DNA of 11,716 bases, taken from NCBI GenBank assembly GCA_033763355.1, contig JANRKT010000273.1, positions 1-11,716 on the forward strand, in the 5' to 3' direction. The notes beneath the pieces were generated by a model. The model saw only the letters and a program-made list of their open reading frames with translations, had not been told where the DNA came from and ran no database searches. Both the position numbers and the translations under genes were made by a program. This document shows positions 1 through 7,080 of this stretch, in pieces. Within the stretch, counting starts at the first letter, position 1. Each line of letters begins with the position of its first letter. This DNA comes from JANRKT01 sp033763355 (GTDB lineage Bacteria; Bacteroidota; Bacteroidia; Chitinophagales; Chitinophagaceae).

Positions 1-983
1 TTACGGTCGTATTGTTCGGCCCATATGTGCCTGTCTGCATTGGCATCAATAAGCTGTGCAGTAATTCTTACATTGTTTCCTTCTTTACGCACACTGCCTT
101 CTAAAATGGCTGCTACGTTTAGTTCTCCTGCAATCTCCTTTATGTTTTTGTTGCTTCCTTTGTATTGCATTACCGAAGTACGGGAAATTACTTTGAGGCC
201 GGCAATTTTAGAAAGCTGGGTGATGATGTCCTCTGTTATCCCGTCGCTGAAGTATTCCTGAAGGGTATCATTGCCGATATTTTCAAAAGGGAGGACTGCA
301 ATGGATTTTTCCTTTCCGGTAAATGAACTTTTTTTGCTGAGCAGGCCGGGAAGAAAGAAAGCAGAAATGATGATTAAAAGCGCAGCAGCAACAAGTGCAA
401 TCCATTTTACAGGAATTGGACCGCTGGTTTTTTGCGCAATATCTTTCAGCCTTCCTTCAATTTCTTCTTTGCCGGGAACTGCCAGCCCGTCATTGGCTAA
501 TGCAAATACTTCCATTGGCTCGGCCACATTTTTCAACTGAAACCGGCCGAGGCGGATGGTTTGAAATTCATGGTGGTTCCTGATCTTATCAAAAATTTCT
601 TTTGAAAACAATATGCTGCCTGCCTTACCAAGCGATTGAATACGTGAAGCAAGGTTCACCCCGTCACCCATTACTTTACCATCTTCAATAACAATTTCGC
701 CAATGTGGAGGCCGATACGGAGGGGTACTATGGGATCTGTTTTAAGCTGCTGCTGTATCTGCAGGGCGCAATGCATCGCTTCTGTAACGCTTGAAAAAAT
801 ACACAGGCTGCCATCCCCGAAATATTCTATTACATCGCCTTCGTAATCTGACACTGCTTTTTCCAAAACAACCCGGTGCCGTTTTACCAGTTTTATTGCA
901 CGTTGTTCATCCTGCTGCATGATGGCAGTATAACCAGCTATATCGGTAAAAAGTATGGCGGCAAGCTGACGGGATTGGGGCAT
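1..983 (-). CDS. Adenylate/guanylate cyclase domain protein with TolB/FlgO-like domain, C-terminus cut by window edge
   Basis: The first 327 residues are visible; the reading frame is open to the left edge. Residues about 5-165 form a class III nucleotide cyclase domain: FTDIAGY carries the first metal aspartate (D14), YFGDGS the second (D57), and GDGVNLASR supplies the transition-state Asn and Arg (N110, R114). One membrane helix follows at about 192-214. Residues about 227-327 (SIAVLPFENI, EYFSDGITEDI, LEGSVRKEGN, HIWAEQYD) form the TolB/FlgO-like domain that, in this architecture, usually precedes TPR repeats; those would lie beyond the window. The expected topology is a cytoplasmic cyclase and a periplasmic sensor or scaffold. 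The base-selecting positions are unusual: E53 where adenylate cyclases have Lys, K103 where they have Asp. Nucleotide specificity is therefore open. The ATG start is chosen because MPQSRQLAAILFTD matches the family N-terminus. No clear TAnnTTTG element was found upstream. Confidence 0.9.
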   Translation of the reverse strand, partial: MPQSRQLAAILFTDIAGYTAIMQQDEQRAIKLVKRHRVVLEKAVSDYEGDVIEYFGDGSLCIFSSVTEAMHCALQIQQQLKTDPIVPLRIGLHIGEIVIEDGKVMGDGVNLASRIQSLGKAGSILFSKEIFDKIRNHHEFQTIRLGRFQLKNVAEPMEVFALANDGLAVPGKEEIEGRLKDIAQKTSGPIPVKWIALVAAALLIIISAFFLPGLLSKKSSFTGKEKSIAVLPFENIGNDTLQEYFSDGITEDIITQLSKIAGLKVISRTSVMQYKGSNKNIKEIAGELNVAAILEGSVRKEGNNVRITAQLIDANADRHIWAEQYDR

Positions 984-1008
984 AATAAGTTTCTGTAGAA
1001 TTGAAGTT

Positions 1009-1037
1009 AAAGAAAAAGCCCCGCTTGTGCAGAGCTT
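1009..1037 (-). terminator. Possible intrinsic terminator behind gcvP
   Basis: Read on the minus strand, AAGCTC (1037-1032) can pair with GGGCTT (1021-1016) through six base pairs including one G-U, across a ten-base loop. The stem is followed by TTTCTTT. It lies about 30 bases past the gcvP stop and ahead of the cyclase gene on the same strand, so it could separate the two transcripts. An alternative shorter hairpin, AAGC-GGG-GCTT, uses the same right arm. The stem is short, hence moderate confidence. Confidence 0.4.
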
Positions 1038-1065
1038 GTGATAAATTGTACATCATTCTTGCTTT

Positions 1066-3981
1066 TTACTGTGCTTCCATCTCTGCATAAGCGGATACCG
1101 GTTCACAGGTGCAGATGAGGTTCCTGTCCCCATGGGTATTGTTTACCCTTGCAACAGATGGCCAGAATTTGTTTTGGGTAACATAATACAGGGGGAAAGC
1201 CGCTTGTTCACGGGTATAAGAATGTTTCCATCCGGTACTACAAACTGCCAGTTGAGTATGTGGTGCATTTTTAAGCGGGTTATCTTTTTTATCCATATTT
1301 CCCTCTTCAATGGCTTTGATCTCTTCACGTATGCTGAGCATGGCATCGCAGAAACGGTCCAGTTCCGCTTTGTCTTCACTCTCTGTTGGCTCAATCATTA
1401 TTGTTCCGGGCACAGGAAAACTCATGGTGGGGGCATGAAAGCCATAATCAATCAAACGCTTGGCCACGTCTTCTGCTTCAATTTCAGCGCTTTTTTTAAA
1501 TGGCCGCAGATCAACAATAAATTCATGAGCACATTGCCCGTTGTGGTTGGTGTATAAAATATCATAGGCTTTTTCCAGCCTTGCCCTCATGTAGTTGGCA
1601 TTAAGGATGGCATATTCTGTAGCAGCTCTTACGCCGGCCGCACCTAACATTCTTATATAACCGTAAGAAATGAGCAGGATAGATGCAGAACCATAAGGCG
1701 CTGCGCTTACGGCGTTATTGGTCATTTGCTTTTTCCCGTTACCCGAAACCTGCAACCTGTAACTGTCAAGGGATGAATGCCCCGGTAAAAAATCTTTCAA
1801 ATGTTCCTTCACGCAAATTGGTCCCATACCCGGCCCGCCTCCGCCATGTGGTATGGCAAATGTTTTGTGCAGGTTCAGGTGACAGACATCCGCACCAATC
1901 AATCCCGGTGCAGTTAAACCTACCTGTGCATTCATGTTTGCGCCATCCATATATACCTGCCCGCCGTATTGATGAACGATATCTGTAATTTCCTTTACTG
2001 TTTCTTCGTAAACCCCATATGTACTGGGGTAAGTAATCATAATACCCGCAAGTTCATTGGCATGTTGTGCCGCTTTTGCTTTCAGGTCTTCTATATCTAT
2101 GTATCCGTTATCCAGCGCTTTTACCACTACTACTTTCATACCGGCCATTACTGCGCTAGCGGGATTGGTTCCGTGGGCAGAGATGGGGATAAGCATTACT
2201 TTTCGGTGATGGTGCCCGCGGCTTTCATGAAATGCTTTTATGGTTAACAACCCCGCATATTCTCCCTGTGCCCCGCTGTTGGGCTGAAGGCTGCAGGCAT
2301 CGAAGGCGGTGATCTCACACAGATAACTGCTTAGCTCATCAATGATCTGCTGATAGCCTGCTGTTTGTTCAAGGTGAGCAAAAGGATGTATCTTGCTCCA
2401 ATGAGCCCAGCTTAAGGGGATCATTTCAGCCGCTGCATTCAGTTTCATGGTGCAGCTTCCCAAAGTAATCATTGAAGTATTTAAAGAAAGGTCTTTGTTC
2501 TCCAGCGATTTGATGTAACGCATCATCTGGCTTTCGCTGCGGTGTGTATTGAAAACAGGATGTGTAAGGAATGGAGTGTTCCGGAACAACAATGCAGGAA
2601 TATGGTCTGCAGAAGCATCATCGCTGATGTCAAATGAAACAGGATCGGTATCGTTTTCAAAACAATTGATGAGGTCGTACAGGTCTTCCGGGCTTACTGT
2701 CTCATCAATTGAAATGCCGATGTGTTTTTGGTCAATGTACCGCAAATTGATCTGTTGCCTTTCCGCTTTTTCTTTGAATGGATTAATGTCATTCACTTTT
2801 ATGGTAATGGTATCAAAGAAGTGACCAGATACCAGTTGGAAACCTCTTTCTTCAATGGCTGCGGCTACGGTTTGTGTAAGTACCGCAACACGCTTTGCAA
2901 TAGTTTTTAAACCATCAGGCCCGTGAAATACGGCGTACATAGCAGCCATGTTGGCAAGCAGCGCCTGGGCTGTACAAATGTTTGAAGTAGCTTTTTCTCT
3001 TTTAATGTGCTGTTCCCTTGTTTGCAAAGCCATGCGCAATGCACGGTTTCCATGAGCATCAATGCTAACACCAATAATTCGACCGGGGAGATTTCGTTTA
3101 AAATCATCTTTTGCCGCAAAGAAAGCGGCATGGGGGCCGCCATAACCAAGGGGTACGCCAAAACGTTGTGCAGAGCCCACCGCAGCATCAGCACCCAATT
3201 CACCGGGCGGTGTCAACAAAGTCAGTGCAAGCAAATCAGTTGCCATTACTACGTATCCGCCTGCATGATGTACATTTTCTATAAACTGGCGGTAATCTTT
3301 AATTGCCCCTTTATCGTTGGGATATTGAACGATGGCGCCGAAATAAGAGGAATCAATGGAAGTTGTTTCATAATCCCCTGATACAATTTCAATGCCCACA
3401 GGTTTTGCTCTTGTTATGAGGACATCTTTGGTTTGAGGAAATATCTCCTGGTCAACAAAAAACTTTGGCCTTTCGATGTGGTCATGGTCTTTGTTTAATG
3501 CATTAAAGAACATCGTCATGGCTTCTGCTGCAGCGGTGGCTTCATCAAGCAATGATGCATTTGCTACAGGCAGGGCGGTAAGGTCGCTCACCATGGTTTG
3601 GAAGTTCAGTAAACTTTCCAAACGGCCCTGTGAAATTTCTGCCTGGTAAGGGGTGTATTGGGTGTACCATCCGGGATTTTCAAAAACATTTCGCAGTATT
3701 ACAGATGGCGTGATGGTATCATAATATCCCTGGCCGATATAGTTTTTGAACAACTTGTTTCTCCTGCCTGTATCCCTGAAGTGCTGCAGGTATTGGTGTT
3801 CACTCATTGCAGCGGGGAGGTTAAGCGAATGGCTCATGCGTATAGAAGGTGGAACAGTTTTATCAACCAGTTCATCAATGCTGTTTACACCTATTGTTTT
3901 CAGCATGTGCTTCACTTCATTCTCACGTGGGCCAATGTGGCGGCCGGCAAATTCGTTTGACTGTTGTTCAAGAAGGTTCAT
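1066..3981 (-). CDS. gcvP: Glycine dehydrogenase (aminomethyl-transferring), P protein of the glycine cleavage system
   Basis: This is the PLP enzyme that decarboxylates glycine and passes the aminomethyl group to the lipoyl arm of GcvH in the cytoplasm; GcvT then feeds the carbon to tetrahydrofolate. The 971 residues match the single-chain form, in which the two homologous halves (GcvPA- and GcvPB-like) are fused. The N-terminal half begins with FAGRHIGPRE near residue 11 and includes YTPYQAEISQGR at about 109-120 and GVPLGYGGPHAAFF at about 275-288. The C-terminal half is the catalytic one: SCTMKLNAAAEM at about 509-520, the SAHGTNPASA motif at about 601-610, and HLNLHKTF at 701-708, where K706 should form the PLP Schiff base, followed by a glycine-rich loop. 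No frameshift or missing motif is seen. The other gcv genes are not in the window. A Bacteroidetes -7 element lies about 35 bases upstream of the ATG. Confidence 0.98.
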   Translation of the reverse strand: MNLLEQQSNEFAGRHIGPRENEVKHMLKTIGVNSIDELVDKTVPPSIRMSHSLNLPAAMSEHQYLQHFRDTGRRNKLFKNYIGQGYYDTITPSVILRNVFENPGWYTQYTPYQAEISQGRLESLLNFQTMVSDLTALPVANASLLDEATAAAEAMTMFFNALNKDHDHIERPKFFVDQEIFPQTKDVLITRAKPVGIEIVSGDYETTSIDSSYFGAIVQYPNDKGAIKDYRQFIENVHHAGGYVVMATDLLALTLLTPPGELGADAAVGSAQRFGVPLGYGGPHAAFFAAKDDFKRNLPGRIIGVSIDAHGNRALRMALQTREQHIKREKATSNICTAQALLANMAAMYAVFHGPDGLKTIAKRVAVLTQTVAAAIEERGFQLVSGHFFDTITIKVNDINPFKEKAERQQINLRYIDQKHIGISIDETVSPEDLYDLINCFENDTDPVSFDISDDASADHIPALLFRNTPFLTHPVFNTHRSESQMMRYIKSLENKDLSLNTSMITLGSCTMKLNAAAEMIPLSWAHWSKIHPFAHLEQTAGYQQIIDELSSYLCEITAFDACSLQPNSGAQGEYAGLLTIKAFHESRGHHHRKVMLIPISAHGTNPASAVMAGMKVVVVKALDNGYIDIEDLKAKAAQHANELAGIMITYPSTYGVYEETVKEITDIVHQYGGQVYMDGANMNAQVGLTAPGLIGADVCHLNLHKTFAIPHGGGGPGMGPICVKEHLKDFLPGHSSLDSYRLQVSGNGKKQMTNNAVSAAPYGSASILLISYGYIRMLGAAGVRAATEYAILNANYMRARLEKAYDILYTNHNGQCAHEFIVDLRPFKKSAEIEAEDVAKRLIDYGFHAPTMSFPVPGTIMIEPTESEDKAELDRFCDAMLSIREEIKAIEEGNMDKKDNPLKNAPHTQLAVCSTGWKHSYTREQAAFPLYYVTQNKFWPSVARVNNTHGDRNLICTCEPVSAYAEMEAQ

Positions 3982-4014
3982 AGTGACTGAAGTAATCTTT
4001 TTTTAAAGACGGCG

Positions 4015-4022
4015 CAAAGGTA
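4015..4022 (-). promoter_or_regulatory. Bacteroidetes -7 promoter element of gcvP
   Basis: The minus strand reads TACCTTTG, a full match to the Bacteroidetes sigma-ABfr -7 consensus TAnnTTTG, about 33 bases before the gcvP start codon. The predicted leader is about 25-30 bases and A/T-rich. No good -33 TTG was seen at the usual distance. Confidence 0.6.
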
Positions 4023-4168
4023 CATTTCAGCGGGGAGAAAACAGCCGGTCTGTTGAAAGCCCGGCACTTTATGTGGATAAGGGTTTCAAACAAACATCAC
4101 AAGGTTTATTTCATACTGTTTAAAAGTTTTCATTTTCATTGCTTATTTTCATTTACTGAACTTTTAAA

Positions 4169-4987
4169 ATGCATACACGGGATCATTGTCTCAATTGCGG
4201 CAGCGGCCTTGCAGAAGGCCAGAAATTCTGCGGCGGATGCGGCCAGAGAACCAGTATTCACCGCCTGAGCCTTCATGAAATAACACACGACGCCGTTCAC
4301 TATTTTACACATGCGGACAAGGGCATTTTCAGTTTGCTGAGAGGGCTTGTTCTTGAACCGGGTAAAGTGGCAAGGGAGTATGTGGAGGGTAAAAGGATGA
4401 AATACTTCAAACCGTTAAATTTTTTTCTGATCGTTGCGGGCATACTCGTTTTTATGACCAGTTTTTTTTACAGTGAAGATGCATCCCGTAGCATGGCTTT
4501 TGAAGAAAGGGCGGCTAAAGCGAAAAGCGCTGAGGAGCGGGAAGCTTACCTGCAGGTGGCAGAAAGAGTTAAAAATGTAAACAAGTTCACAGGTAAATAC
4601 TCAAATTTTATTTACATGCTTGCTACCCCTTTGGCAGTCAGTATTTTCTGGTTGTTCTACAGAAAGCACCGTTTCAGTTATCTTGAACACCTTGTTGCCA
4701 ATATGTATTTTCTGGGCTTTATTATGCTTGCTTATGCACTTATTGTGGTACCACTTATCAATAGCATCGAATCACCGCCGGCGGATTTTTTTGTACTGAT
4801 CTGCTTTTTTGTATTTGAGATTACATACCGGGCAGTGGGGTATTATCAGTTTATCAACAGAAGGGGGATATGGCCAAAAGTAAAAGCGTTTGGAGTATCA
4901 TTACTTGTTACGGCAGTGTGGTTTTTTATTGTCAGTACATTTATTTCAATCTATATCAGAACAGGGTTTAAAGGAATTTTCAATTAA
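4169..4987 (+). CDS. DUF3667 family zinc-ribbon membrane protein
   Basis: The function is not known. The N-terminus carries a four-cysteine zinc ribbon, CLNC at 7-10 and CGGC at 21-24, followed by GQRT, the hallmark of DUF3667 proteins common in Bacteroidetes. A conserved soluble stretch follows (ITHDAVHYFTHADKG at about 38-52, EPGKVAREYVEGKR at about 63-76). About five hydrophobic segments come next, near residues 84-101, 146-164, 176-197, 206-226 and 240-262. A charged, Ala/Glu/Lys-rich loop of some 40 residues (about 102-142) sits between the first and second. The protein is thus probably an inner-membrane protein with a cytoplasmic zinc finger. The ATG start is fixed by the zinc ribbon directly behind it. 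The gene diverges from gcvP across 187 bases and converges with the hydroxylase gene with 19 bases between their ends. No strong promoter was found; TATTTTCA at 4144-4151 is only a 6/8 match. Confidence 0.85.
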   Translation: MHTRDHCLNCGSGLAEGQKFCGGCGQRTSIHRLSLHEITHDAVHYFTHADKGIFSLLRGLVLEPGKVAREYVEGKRMKYFKPLNFFLIVAGILVFMTSFFYSEDASRSMAFEERAAKAKSAEEREAYLQVAERVKNVNKFTGKYSNFIYMLATPLAVSIFWLFYRKHRFSYLEHLVANMYFLGFIMLAYALIVVPLINSIESPPADFFVLICFFVFEITYRAVGYYQFINRRGIWPKVKAFGVSLLVTAVWFFIVSTFISIYIRTGFKGIFN

Positions 4988-5006
4988 CTGGTTTTTATTT
5001 TAGGGC

Positions 5007-5939
5007 TCATTTTTCTGATAAACTAATAACCGGTACAGGTTGATCAGGTTCCTGTTCTTCAAGCTGCCTTAATTCATCGCTGGTTTTTCTGCTTCCATCG
5101 TGGCTCCAGCCGGGAGGGCCAAACAGGTACCAGAGTTTTTCTTTCCAGGAAATATCTTTTCTTTTTAAATCTTTCCTGATGTTGTCCCATTCGTGAAAAA
5201 CGATAGTAACCGGGGTTTCTTTCTCAAGTGGTTTGGTTAAACCGTATTTCATGGGCTGGTATTCTGCGGCAGGCAATTCAGGCTGAAAAGTGCCGAATAG
5301 TTTATCCCATATTATCAGGAACATCCCCATATTTTTATCGAGGTACCTGGGATTGGATGCATGGTGCACACGGTGGTGTGAGGGGGTGACCAATATGTAT
5401 TCAAGCCAGCCCATTTTTTTGATGAGCTCGGTATGAACAAATATGCCCCATATCTGTGTGGCAGAATACACAAATACAATATCAAGGGCTTTAAATCCCA
5501 GTAAGGCCAGCGGAACAAAATAAAGGAAACGGTACAAAGGCTGGAATACGGACGAACGGAAACCCACTGTAAAATTCATGTGGTCTGATGAATGATGCGT
5601 AACATGCGTGGCCCAGAAAAAACGTATTTCATGATCAAAGCGATGCAGCCAGTAGTAGAGAAAGTCTTCAGCCAGCACCAGTATCAACCAATAAGTAATT
5701 ACATTTTCAAACTCAAACCAGCGGTGGCGCCAGCAGTAGTCGAGTATCATTATATAAATGCCGCGGAAAAAAAGATCAATGGCGCTGTTCAGGAGCATGA
5801 GGTACACATTAGCGGTCGTATCTTTCCAGGAATACAGTTTCCTGTGCCGGTAATTGCTCATCAAAACTTCAATGCCTATAATCAGCACGTAAAGCGGGGT
5901 GCTGATCATGAGTAATATTTGTTCCTTTAAAGACTCCAT
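5007..5939 (-). CDS. Fatty acid hydroxylase / sterol desaturase family protein (AGMO-like)
   Basis: This is a 310-residue integral membrane di-iron oxygenase of the fatty acid hydroxylase superfamily. The histidine clusters that bind the iron pair are all present: HRFDH at 99-103, HVTHH at 112-116 followed by H119, H169 in the third segment, and HHRVHH at 188-193. Hydrophobic segments lie near 9-27, 42-65, 81-97, 133-150 and 152-168, so the active site should face the cytoplasm. After the last His box the tail (YGLTKP at about 232-237, FGPPGW at about 273-278) resembles bacterial relatives of alkylglycerol monooxygenase more than classical sterol desaturases. A lipid substrate is likely, but its identity cannot be read from the sequence. 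The ATG start is supported by the hydrophobic N-terminus and an upstream TATTTTTG element. The gene stands alone: convergent with DUF3667 and divergent from the YkgJ-like gene. Confidence 0.88.
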   Translation of the reverse strand: MESLKEQILLMISTPLYVLIIGIEVLMSNYRHRKLYSWKDTTANVYLMLLNSAIDLFFRGIYIMILDYCWRHRWFEFENVITYWLILVLAEDFLYYWLHRFDHEIRFFWATHVTHHSSDHMNFTVGFRSSVFQPLYRFLYFVPLALLGFKALDIVFVYSATQIWGIFVHTELIKKMGWLEYILVTPSHHRVHHASNPRYLDKNMGMFLIIWDKLFGTFQPELPAAEYQPMKYGLTKPLEKETPVTIVFHEWDNIRKDLKRKDISWKEKLWYLFGPPGWSHDGSRKTSDELRQLEEQEPDQPVPVISLSEK

Positions 5940-5964
5940 GCCCGGCCGATGTTTAACGAACGGG

Positions 5965-5972
5965 CAAAAATA
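5965..5972 (-). promoter_or_regulatory. Bacteroidetes -7 promoter element of the hydroxylase gene
   Basis: The minus strand reads TATTTTTG, matching TAnnTTTG in full, about 25 bases before the ATG at 5939. No clear -33 TTG is present at the usual spacing, so the assignment rests on the -7 match and the position. Confidence 0.5.
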
Positions 5973-6018
5973 AAACAGAACATCGTAACCTTGCAGTGTA
6001 TTTACGTTAATTTAATTT

Positions 6019-6501
6019 ATGCAGGATGAACTACTGAAAAATTGGGAAAAGCGGTCTGCAGAGCATCAGAAGCAATACAAGCACCTGCTGAAAACTGCTG
6101 ACAAAAACAAAGTGCTGAAGCAACTTCCGCAACTGCATGAAGAGGCTTTCAGTAAAATTGATTGCATGCAATGTGCCAACTGTTGTAAAAATTATTCCCC
6201 CAGGTTTAAAACCCCTGATATAAAGCGGATTTCAAAACACCTGAAGATGAAGGAAGGGGAGTTTATAGAAGTTTACCTGCGGCTGGATGAAGACGGTGAT
6301 TATGTGGTAAAATCAACTCCTTGTCCTTTCCTCGGGGCGGATAATTACTGCAGTATTTATGAAAACCGCCCTTCAGATTGTGTACGTTTTCCCTATACAA
6401 ACGAAGATGTTATTGTAAAACGGCAACAGTTAACGCTTAAAAATTCCACTTTCTGCCCCATTACTTTTTATGTTCTGGAGAAGCTCCTTCAGGGGCGGTA
6501 A
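6019..6501 (+). CDS. YkgJ-like cysteine-cluster protein (CxxCxxCC family)
   Basis: The 160-residue protein has the CxxCxxCC signature at 49-56 (C49, C52, C55, C56) plus four further cysteines at C102, C111, C121 and C146. This is the pattern of the putative zinc- or iron-chelating family often annotated as Fe-S oxidoreductase or YkgJ. Other conserved pieces are TPCPFLG at about 100-106, YCSIYENRPSDC at about 110-121, and VRFP just after. The N-terminal 45 residues are charged and helical, with no signal peptide or membrane segment, so the protein should be cytoplasmic. The bound metal and the reaction are not established for the family. The upstream region is 79 bases shared with the divergent hydroxylase gene, and no full TAnnTTTG is seen for this gene (TATTTACG at 5999-6006 is weak). 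Its stop lies directly before the toxin-antitoxin module on the same strand, so read-through into that module is possible. Confidence 0.85.
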   Translation: MQDELLKNWEKRSAEHQKQYKHLLKTADKNKVLKQLPQLHEEAFSKIDCMQCANCCKNYSPRFKTPDIKRISKHLKMKEGEFIEVYLRLDEDGDYVVKSTPCPFLGADNYCSIYENRPSDCVRFPYTNEDVIVKRQQLTLKNSTFCPITFYVLEKLLQGR

Positions 6502-6530
6502 TAAATGGCGACAAAAAAGATTTTTTTTAA

Positions 6531-6550
6531 CCAAAATGTCGTATATTTGG
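6531..6550 (+). promoter_or_regulatory. Imperfect palindrome over the antitoxin promoter, candidate autoregulatory operator
   Basis: CCAAA at 6531-6535 and TTTGG at 6546-6550 form inverted arms around a ten-base centre; the right arm lies within and just past the -7 element. Xre-type antitoxins usually repress their own promoter by binding inverted repeats, so this is a reasonable operator candidate. The arms are only five bases, and the inner bases mostly do not pair, so chance is possible. Confidence 0.3.
6542..6549 (+). promoter_or_regulatory. Bacteroidetes -7 promoter element of the toxin-antitoxin pair
   Basis: TATATTTG is a full match to TAnnTTTG. It lies between the ATG at 6505 and the in-frame ATG at 6565. 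If used, transcription would begin near 6554-6558, and only the ATG at 6565 could serve as start. The resulting leader is short, about 10 bases. The region ahead of it (6511-6530) is nearly pure A/T, as expected for promoter rather than coding DNA. Confidence 0.5.
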
Positions 6551-6564
6551 GAAATGGTAGGTTT

Positions 6565-7071
6565 ATGGCCAAAAGAAAAAAGAAGCCTGTTGTTTTTGCT
6601 GATGAAGAACCGCAATTAACTGTGGCAGAGGAAGCGGCTGTCCATTATGAAACCATGCGTGCAATACTTGGCGGAAACAGGTCTGTTCCCCAGAGTATTA
6701 CTGACGACCTTGATCTCATCAGGCTTTCCCGTTCCGGAGTAAAAAAATCAGCGCTAAAGTCACTCAGCAGTTATCTTGGTATTTCAATGGATTCCATGAG
6801 TACCTTGCTGCATACATCGCACCGCAACATTCAAAGAAAAGATGATGATGAACTGCTGGATGTGTATAAATCAGAGCAGGTCATCGAAGTGGCACAGGCT
6901 GTAAGCAAGGGCCTTGAAGTTTTTGGGTCCAAGGAAAACCTGCAGCAGTGGCTTCATTCCTGTAACATTGCACTGGGCGGCAAAAAGCCAATTGAACTCC
7001 TTGATACCACTTTTGGTATCAGAATGATTTACCGCATACTTGGCCGCCTTGAGTACGGCGTTTACTCTTAA
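6565..7071 (+). CDS. Antitoxin of a RES/Xre toxin-antitoxin pair (Xre/MbcA/ParS toxin-binding domain)
   Basis: The protein has 168 residues from the start used here. After a basic N-terminus (MAKRKKK), residues about 45-92 form a helix-turn-helix region of the Xre-like kind (IRLSRSGVKKSALKSL, LGISMDSMSTLLHTS). Residues about 104-168 form the DUF2384 toxin-binding domain, with VFGS at 119-122, W129, a LGGKKPIELLDT block at about 137-148 and the typical ending LGRLEYGVYS. The role is to bind and neutralise the RES toxin and probably to repress the operon. The longest frame starts at 6505, four bases after the upstream stop, adding 20 residues. I prefer 6565 because a TATATTTG promoter lies between the two ATGs, the extension is coded by A/T runs, and the MAKRKKK-type start is usual in relatives. 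The 6505 start stays possible through translational coupling with the YkgJ-like gene. Confidence 0.88.
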   Translation: MAKRKKKPVVFADEEPQLTVAEEAAVHYETMRAILGGNRSVPQSITDDLDLIRLSRSGVKKSALKSLSSYLGISMDSMSTLLHTSHRNIQRKDDDELLDVYKSEQVIEVAQAVSKGLEVFGSKENLQQWLHSCNIALGGKKPIELLDTTFGIRMIYRILGRLEYGVYS

Positions 7072-7080
7072 CTTTTTTTA

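Noticed and set aside
25..583. Plus-strand open frames at 25-261, 271-540 and 395-583
   Set aside because: They lie opposite the cyclase gene, whose minus frame is continuous and carries recognisable domain motifs; the plus-strand products resemble nothing.
1023..1040. Direct repeat GCTTGTG ... GCTTGTG in the gcvP-cyclase gap
   Set aside because: Only two seven-base copies; more likely part of the terminator hairpin region than a regulatory repeat or attachment site.
1132..3960. Several open frames of 60-140 residues within gcvP, on both strands
   Set aside because: All are shadows in other frames of a continuous, fully recognisable glycine dehydrogenase.
3982..4168. Search for a riboswitch or small RNA in the gcvP-DUF3667 gap, including a glycine riboswitch
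   Set aside because: The leader of gcvP after its promoter is only about 30 bases, too short for a glycine riboswitch, and no stable paired structure stands out in the rest.
6511..6530. Near-palindromic A6-GA-T8 run that looks like a terminator for the YkgJ-like gene
   Set aside because: A pure A-T stem is too weak for an intrinsic terminator; it is better explained as A/T-rich promoter upstream DNA.
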